From Burkholderiaceae bacterium (GTDB lineage Bacteria > Pseudomonadota > Gammaproteobacteria > Burkholderiales > Burkholderiaceae), in contig CANBSM010000027.1 in assembly GCA_947372155.1 (NCBI GenBank), positions 1 through 12,510 on the forward strand: DNA of 12,510 nucleotides, written 5' to 3'. The translations under genes were made by a program, and so were the position numbers. Positions within the stretch are counted from its first letter, which is position 1. Every line of letters begins with the position of its first letter. This document shows positions 7,727-12,510 of this stretch, piece after piece. The notes below the pieces were generated by a model. The model ran no database searches. It was not told the origin of the DNA and was given only the letters and a program-made list of their open reading frames with translations.

Positions 7727-8716
7727 ATGCCACCTAAAATCAAGGAAATGACTGCCAATTTGACCTCCTCTAAAGCCGCCATAGCCAATTCGCGCCGCTT
7801 CACCCTGATGCTTTCAGGGGAAGATGGGGCAGACCAGCTCGAAACAAGGGATGGGCCCCAACAAGGGCTACCCCATGAGCGCTTTTTGCTTGGTGAGTTG
7901 GTCCCGCTTGCCCCGGTCTTACTCCTTGGAAAATCCAATCAGACAGTAAACCCAAACGAGGTCATTGCCTGCTTACAGCCTGTTCATCTGCATGCCACTC
8001 GTGATCACCTCATTTTGATGGGACAAAACCAGATTGATCTGACCTCTGAAGAATCGGCTCATCTACTACAAACTGCCCTACCTTTTATCGAGGAAGATTT
8101 TCAGGGTGCCGTCCTTTTTAATGGCCAACATTACTGGTTTGTTCCTGCCGGCCCATTTTCTAGTTTAGAAAGTTACAGCGTGGACCAAGCTCATGGCCGG
8201 AATATTGATTGGTGGATGCCGCGCGATACTCAAGAAGAAGGCATTGCTAAACGCTGGCGAAAACTTCAAAATGAAATCCAAATACTTTGGCATATTGGCT
8301 CAGTCAATGAGGAGCGCGGACAACGTGGTATGCCTAGCATCAACTCGATCTGGATTAGCGGAATCGGCAAACTCAATGATGTGCAGACACCTGAGGCACT
8401 AAATAATGCACAGTGCATCGCAGGTCAGCATCCTTTACTACTAGGCCTGGCAAAGCACTTGAAGATTAGTCATAGGGATCATTTAGATCAAAAAGATCTA
8501 GCGGGTACCTTTGCCTGGCTTGATCAACCTCAGTCAGCTTGGCCGCAGTTAAGTGCCGCGCTATTGGATAAAAAATTAGATGAAGTTGTCATCATTGATT
8601 TTCCGAAGGGCAAAGCAAGGGAGCGGATCTTCACCGCTAAAGACCTTAATAAAAAATCTTGGGCGTTTTGGAAAAAAGCAGAACCCCTTACCTGGAAAGA
8701 AATTAGTCAGTCATGA
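7727..8716 (+). CDS. RpfE-type conserved protein (COG4255-like), function unknown
   Basis: This 329-residue protein resembles the family that lies beside recJ in beta- and some gammaproteobacteria, named RpfE in Xanthomonas and often mislabelled as a phosphoglycerate mutase. Family-like stretches are QPVHLHATRDHL (about 84-95), RWRKLQNEIQILWHIG (about 177-192) and SINSIWISGIGKL (about 204-216). No signal peptide or membrane helix is visible, so it is probably cytoplasmic. I see no complete set of metal ligands of the alkaline-phosphatase fold, so mutase activity is doubtful. GGA eight bases before the ATG at 7727 is a modest ribosome site; an ATG at 7748 is an alternative. Its TGA overlaps the first of three chained ATG codons leading to recJ, which points to co-expression with recJ. 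Confidence 0.75.
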   Translation: MPPKIKEMTANLTSSKAAIANSRRFTLMLSGEDGADQLETRDGPQQGLPHERFLLGELVPLAPVLLLGKSNQTVNPNEVIACLQPVHLHATRDHLILMGQNQIDLTSEESAHLLQTALPFIEEDFQGAVLFNGQHYWFVPAGPFSSLESYSVDQAHGRNIDWWMPRDTQEEGIAKRWRKLQNEIQILWHIGSVNEERGQRGMPSINSIWISGIGKLNDVQTPEALNNAQCIAGQHPLLLGLAKHLKISHRDHLDQKDLAGTFAWLDQPQSAWPQLSAALLDKKLDEVVIIDFPKGKARERIFTAKDLNKKSWAFWKKAEPLTWKEISQS

Positions 8717-8738
8717 GTTACGCATGAGTTTCATATGA
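8713..8738 (+). promoter_or_regulatory. Chain of three ATGA stop/start overlaps leading into recJ
   Basis: The stop TGA of the upstream gene (8714-8716) overlaps an ATG (8713). That ATG opens a four-codon frame ending in TGA at 8725-8727, which overlaps an ATG at 8724. The second four-codon frame ends in TGA at 8736-8738, which overlaps the recJ ATG at 8735. The three ATGAs are spaced exactly 11 bases, and the first two share the longer word ATGAGTT. There is no Shine-Dalgarno sequence before recJ. The arrangement would let terminating ribosomes restart step by step into recJ. The overlaps are seen; the relay is inferred. Confidence 0.5.
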
Positions 8739-10495
8739 GCTTATTTTCTCAACGCCCTTTCTCAGAACGAACTGCTACTTGGTTAGCGCAGAGCGGATTG
8801 CATCCACTACTAGCTAGACTCTATGCCGCTAGGGGTCTGCAATCCCCCGAAGAGCTTTCACTCGAGTTAAAACAACTGCTTTCGCCAGTTGAACTCAAAA
8901 ATTGCATCAATACTGCTTCTTTACTCGCTGATATTCTTGAGAAAAAAGAGCCTATGCTGATCGTCGCAGACTATGACTGTGATGGTGCAACCGCTTGTGC
9001 CGTCGGTCTGCGCGGCCTACGCATGCTCGGTGGCCCTGATACCCCGATTCAATTTCTAGTTCCAAATCGTTTCACGATGGGCTACGGCCTAACGCCTGAA
9101 GTTGTTGAATTGGCAGCACAGCAGATCCCTAAACCCAAATACCTCATCACCGTAGATAACGGTATCGCTAGTGAAGCAGGTGTAGATCGTGCCCGTGAAC
9201 TAGAAATGGAGGTGATTGTGACCGACCATCACCTTCCTGGTGATAACTTACCCAAGGCTTTAGCTATTGTTAACCCCAACCAACCAGGATGCAGCTTTCC
9301 AAGCAAAGCACTCGCTGGTGTTGGCGTGATGTTTTACATGTTGGTAGCACTGCGCGCTGAACTTCGTAAGCGCGGAAAATTTACGAGTCAGACCCAACCC
9401 AAAGTAGAGAACCTTCTCGACCTTGTTGCTTTAGGGACGGTTGCAGACGTTGCACAACTCGATCGCAATAATCGCGTATTAGTTTCCAATGGCTTGAAAC
9501 GTATTCGCGCTGGGATATCACAGCCAGGCATTCAGGCGCTATTTCAGGCGGCGACTCGAGATCCACGTAAGGCAAATACCTTTGATTTAGGCTTTGCCAT
9601 CGGCCCAAGACTTAATGCTGCCGGGCGTCTAGCGGATATGACTCTAGGGATCCGCCTGCTCCTGACTGACAATGCTGATGAGGCACTCAATCTTGCGCAT
9701 GAGTTAGATCGCATTAATCGCGAACGCCGTGTGATTGAAACGGGTATGCAAGAAACCGCTCTCTCCCATCTTGCTGAGGATCAACTTGCTGGCACTATGG
9801 CTGAGCGCACCAGTATTTGCCTATGGAATTCAGAATGGCATCAGGGTGTTGTTGGTATTGTGGCTTCACGATTGAAAGAGCGCTTTAATCGCCCAGCGAT
9901 TGTGTTTGCCCCTGCCGATGGAAATACTGGCGAAGAATTGCGCGGCTCAGGTCGTTCGCTGGCAGGATTTCATCTAAGAGATGCTCTGGATCTTGTTTCA
10001 AAACGTGAGCCTGGACTGATTCTCAAATTTGGTGGTCATGCGATGGCTGCGGGCTTAACGATTCGAAAAAGTGATTTCGAAAAGTTTGATGCCTGCTTTC
10101 AGGAAGTGGCAAGTGGCTTGCTAACGGATGAGTTACTTGAGCGTCGCCATGCACACGATGGCGAATTGGAGCTCTCTGAATTTACCTCTGAAATTGGCGA
10201 CCTACTTGCCGAAGAGATTTGGGGTCAAGGCTTCCCTCAGCCGGTTTTCTATGGGGAATTTGAGATTACCCAGCAAAGCTTGATGAAAGAAAAGCATTTA
10301 CGACTGATGGTTCGCCCTATCGGCAGATCCGAACTCAAGCCGACGAACAAACCATTCACGGCCGTTTGGTTTAACCGCACTCAAAGCCTGCCAGCCAAAG
10401 CTAAATTAGCCTATCGCCTTGTAACCGACCGCTATCAGGGTCAAGCCCGTGTGCAGTTGATGATTGAAGCCCATGACGAGGCAGCCAGTACCTAA
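8735..10495 (+). CDS. recJ: Single-stranded-DNA-specific exonuclease RecJ
   Basis: RecJ degrades single-stranded DNA 5' to 3' in recombination and repair. The 586-residue protein shows the DHH-family motifs: DYDCDGATA (79-87), VDNG (140-143), TDHH (163-166), DLVALGTVADV (229-239), and in the DHHA1 domain WHQGVVGIVASRLKE (368-382), GSGRS (404-408) and KFGGHAMAAG (431-440). The C-terminal OB-type domain follows from about 465. Cys81 replaces the more common Ala in the first motif without touching the metal-binding aspartates. Length is normal for RecJ. The ATG at 8735 is the first that opens the long frame. It has no ribosome site of its own and appears to be coupled to the upstream gene. The order recJ-prfB-lysS also occurs in E. 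coli. Confidence 0.96.
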   Translation: MSLFSQRPFSERTATWLAQSGLHPLLARLYAARGLQSPEELSLELKQLLSPVELKNCINTASLLADILEKKEPMLIVADYDCDGATACAVGLRGLRMLGGPDTPIQFLVPNRFTMGYGLTPEVVELAAQQIPKPKYLITVDNGIASEAGVDRARELEMEVIVTDHHLPGDNLPKALAIVNPNQPGCSFPSKALAGVGVMFYMLVALRAELRKRGKFTSQTQPKVENLLDLVALGTVADVAQLDRNNRVLVSNGLKRIRAGISQPGIQALFQAATRDPRKANTFDLGFAIGPRLNAAGRLADMTLGIRLLLTDNADEALNLAHELDRINRERRVIETGMQETALSHLAEDQLAGTMAERTSICLWNSEWHQGVVGIVASRLKERFNRPAIVFAPADGNTGEELRGSGRSLAGFHLRDALDLVSKREPGLILKFGGHAMAAGLTIRKSDFEKFDACFQEVASGLLTDELLERRHAHDGELELSEFTSEIGDLLAEEIWGQGFPQPVFYGEFEITQQSLMKEKHLRLMVRPIGRSELKPTNKPFTAVWFNRTQSLPAKAKLAYRLVTDRYQGQARVQLMIEAHDEAAST

Positions 10496-10530
10496 GGGGT
10501 CCAAGGCAATAACCCCCTTATAATCAGGGG
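10494..10530 (+). promoter_or_regulatory. Competing complementarities between the recJ stop and the prfB start
   Basis: Three G/C-run segments lie between the genes: AAGGGG (10494-10499, overlapping the recJ TAA), CCCCTT (10514-10519) and AGGGG (10526-10530, touching the prfB ATG). The middle segment can pair with either neighbour but not both. In read-through RNA from recJ this could expose or mask the prfB start. The complementarity is seen; a regulatory role is inferred and chance pairing of G and C runs is possible. Confidence 0.35.
10519..10524 (+). promoter_or_regulatory. Perfect -10 element (TATAAT) just before prfB
   Basis: TATAAT matches the sigma-70 -10 consensus exactly and ends six bases before the prfB ATG. 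Transcription would start at or within about a base or two of that ATG, giving a leaderless or nearly leaderless message. The -35 region at the proper distance (about 10496-10501) is GGGGTC, far from consensus, and no TG extension precedes the box. The element is also the loop of CCCCT-TATAATC-AGGGG. Confidence 0.5.
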
Positions 10531-11635
10531 ATGGAAGCTGAACAACTAAATACTATTTCGAATACCTTGTCCGATCTGCTCACTCGTGAGCAAGCTCTTC
10601 GGGGGTATCTTTGACTTCGACGTAAAGTCACGTCGCCTTACCGAAGTTAACTCTATTCTGGAAGATCCCACCATTTGGGATGATCAAAAGAAAGCGCAAG
10701 CGCTGGGCAAAGAAAAGAAATTGCTCGATAGTGTAGTTGCCACTCTTACTGATCTCAATACCAACATTACTAGTGCACTTGAGCTGTTTGATATGGCGAA
10801 AGAAGAAAGTGATTTTGAAACGATTGGCGCTATTGAGAAAGATGTTGAGGTCTACAGCAAGACTATCGGTGATTTAGAGTTCCGTCGCATGTTCCACAAT
10901 GAGATGGATTCGTGCAATTGCTTTATTGATATTCAGGCTGGTGCCGGTGGAACTGAAGCCTGCGACTGGGCTAGCATGCTTTACCGTCAATACTTAAAGT
11001 ATTGCGAACGTAAAGGCTACAAAACAGAAATCCTCGAAGAATCTGATGGAGACGTTGCAGGCATTAAGAGTGCGACGATCAAAGTTGATGGCGAATACGC
11101 ATATGGACATCTCCGCTCTGAAACTGGCGTGCATCGCTTGGTGCGTAAGTCCCCTTTTGACTCTTCCAATGGTCGACATACTTCATTCGCCTCTATCTAT
11201 GTATATCCAGAGATTGATGACTCTATTGAGATCGACGTTAATCCTGCTGATATTCGTACTGATACCTACCGCGCCTCCGGTGCGGGTGGTCAGCACATCA
11301 ACAAAACAGACTCGGCCGTCCGTTTAACCCATATCCCAACGGGAATTGTGGTGCAGTGTCAGAACGACCGTAGTCAGCACCGCAACCGTGCTGAAGCGAT
11401 GAGCATGCTGAAGTCTCGCCTCTACGAACATGAGATGCAAAAGCGTCGTGCCGAACAAGATAAATTAGAAGCCAGCAAGACCGATGTGGGTTGGGGCCAT
11501 CAAATCCGCTCCTACGTTCTAGATCAAAGCCGTATCAAAGACTTACGTACCAACGTTGAAATCTCCAACACTCAAAAAGTATTAGATGGTGATCTCGATG
11601 CCTTTATTGAAGCCAGCCTGAAACAAGGCGTGTAA
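10531..11635 (+). CDS. prfB: Peptide chain release factor 2 (with programmed +1 frameshift)
   Basis: RF2 ends translation at UGA and UAA. The frame from ATG 10531 reads 27 codons to an in-frame TGA at 10612-10614; a +1 slip at CTT-TGA-C then continues with Asp (GAC 10613-10615) to the TAA at 11633-11635, giving a 367-residue protein, the normal RF2 length. The join reads ...LRGYL|DFDVKS..., as in other RF2 proteins. The codon-reading tripeptide SPF is at 207-209 and the catalytic GGQ at 252-254 ([17 protein letters not shown]). The residue matching E. coli position 246 is Ala, the common form. The ATG has AGGGG touching it with no spacing, so initiation may be leaderless or coupled to recJ, whose stop lies 35 bases upstream. 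The internal TGA is a regulatory device, so the gene is not broken. Confidence 0.96.
10600..10615 (+). promoter_or_regulatory. Programmed +1 frameshift site of prfB
   Basis: CGG GGG TAT CTT TGA C matches the conserved RF2 recoding site. The internal Shine-Dalgarno-like G run (10601-10605) lies a short fixed distance before the slippery CTT (10609-10611), followed by TGA and C. In the known mechanism, scarce RF2 makes the ribosome pause at UGA and slip one base forward, so RF2 controls its own level. Confidence 0.96.
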
Positions 11636-11668
11636 AAACCGAACACCCATTACTGCACCACTATAGAT

Positions 11669-12510
11669 ATGAACGATAAAACCCATTTAGACCCTGCCCC
11701 AGCTACTGAAGCAGTTGATGAGAATCACATCATTGCGGAGCGCCGTGAAAAACTGGCCAAACTACGCGCTGGTGGCATTGCATTTCCGAATGACTTTGTC
11801 CCTACTCATTTAGCAGCTGATATGCATGCTCACTACGATAGCCTTACTAAAGAAGAGCTAGCTGCGAAAAAGGTTCATGTCAAAGTGGCTGGCCGAATGG
11901 TACTCAAGCGAGTAATGGGTAAAGCCAGCTTTGCCACCATTCAAGATCGCAGCGGACAGATTCAGTTCTACATCAATGATGAAATCAGTGGCGCCGACGT
12001 GCATGGTGCTTTCAAGCACTGGGATATGGGTGATTTCATCTCTGCTGAAGGCAATCTCTTTAAGACCAATAAGGGTGAGTTGTCTGTTGAATGCAGCAAT
12101 TTACGCCTCCTCAGCAAATCCTTGCGCCCATTGCCTGATAAGTTCCACGGCTTATCAGACCTAGAGACTAAATACCGCCAGCGCTATGTCGATCTGATTG
12201 TGAATCCAGAAAGCCGCAACACATTTAAGGCGCGCAGCAATGCAATTGCTTCATTACGTCGCCACATGTTAGATGCTGACTTCATGGAAGTAGAAACACC
12301 AATGCTCCACCCCATCCCTGGTGGCGCAGCAGCGAAGCCATTTATTACGCACCACAATGCACTCGATATGCAAATGTTCTTGCGTATTGCTCCAGAGCTT
12401 TACCTCAAGCGTTTAGTAGTGGGTGGTTTTGAGCGTGTCTTCGAAATCAACCGCAACTTCCGTAACGAAGGTGTCAGCCCACGTCACAACCCAGAATTCA
12501 CCATGATGGA
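11669..12510 (+). CDS. lysS: Lysyl-tRNA synthetase, class II (3' end outside window)
   Basis: The frame from ATG 11669 stays open to the window edge, giving the first 280 residues of a protein usually about 500 long. It attaches lysine to tRNA-Lys. Residues about 70-160 form the OB-fold anticodon-binding domain ([20 protein letters not shown]). The class II catalytic core begins near 175 with [11 protein letters not shown], followed by motif 1 around [16 protein letters not shown] and motif 2 at [14 protein letters not shown], almost at the edge. It follows prfB by 33 bases on the same strand, the arrangement known from E. coli prfB-lysS, so co-transcription is likely. No clear ribosome site precedes the ATG. 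Confidence 0.95.
   Translation, partial: MNDKTHLDPAPATEAVDENHIIAERREKLAKLRAGGIAFPNDFVPTHLAADMHAHYDSLTKEELAAKKVHVKVAGRMVLKRVMGKASFATIQDRSGQIQFYINDEISGADVHGAFKHWDMGDFISAEGNLFKTNKGELSVECSNLRLLSKSLRPLPDKFHGLSDLETKYRQRYVDLIVNPESRNTFKARSNAIASLRRHMLDADFMEVETPMLHPIPGGAAAKPFITHHNALDMQMFLRIAPELYLKRLVVGGFERVFEINRNFRNEGVSPRHNPEFTMM

Noticed and set aside
7723..7938. Minus-strand frame overlapping the start of the RpfE-like gene
   Set aside because: It is antisense to a family-like protein, has low-complexity Ser/Pro content and no ribosome site.
7727..8716. Cofactor-independent phosphoglycerate mutase
   Set aside because: Homologues may carry this label, but the metal-ligand pattern of that enzyme is not visible and the length and motifs fit the RpfE-type family.
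10494..10524. Rho-independent terminator after recJ
   Set aside because: The AAGGGG/CCCCTT stem is short and is followed by ATAATCAGGGG, with no T-run.
10531..10614. Early in-frame TGA in prfB as a nonsense mutation or pseudogene
   Set aside because: The surrounding CTT-TGA-C with an upstream G run is the known programmed frameshift site, and the rest of the protein is intact.

Overview
The window looks like chromosome of a free-living betaproteobacterium of the Burkholderiaceae, most likely Polynucleobacter or a close relative. The inference rests on moderate GC content, betaproteobacterial-looking protein sequences, an RpfE-type (COG4255) gene beside recJ, and the recJ-prfB-lysS order. No database search was run, so the genus is a judgement from gene content.

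The left part (1 to about 2275) reads as the end of an integrated genomic island. It holds the C-terminal tail of an unknown protein, a small exported protein resembling the surface-adhesin E family, a 56-residue membrane protein, and a tyrosine-recombinase integrase on the minus strand. The island ends at a displaced 3' piece of an initiator tRNA (tRNA-fMet, 2276-2320). The piece runs from the anticodon loop to the encoded CCA and is followed by what appears to be the original tRNA terminator. The reconstituted intact tRNA-fMet is expected at the other island end, left of this window.

The middle part (2373-7680) is a tightly packed minus-strand cluster, read right to left: a LolC/E-family permease, the ATPase lolD, a TatD-family DNase, and comEC. 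Genes overlap by 8 and 4 bases and then lie 4 bases apart, so they are almost certainly co-transcribed. The first two form the lipoprotein-release transporter; ComEC is the inner-membrane DNA channel for natural transformation.

The right part (7727 to the end) runs on the plus strand: an RpfE-like conserved gene, recJ, prfB (release factor 2, with its programmed +1 frameshift) and lysS, cut by the window edge. recJ-prfB-lysS is also a known order in E. coli. This part has three small regulatory-looking structures: a chain of three 4-base stop/start overlaps leading into recJ, a perfect TATAAT ending six bases before the prfB start, and competing G/C-run complementarities around that start.

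Most of the window is ordinary housekeeping DNA. The parts most worth a second look are the island boundary with its cargo, the recJ start relay, and the prfB leader. I saw no CRISPR array, no insertion sequence and no rRNA.
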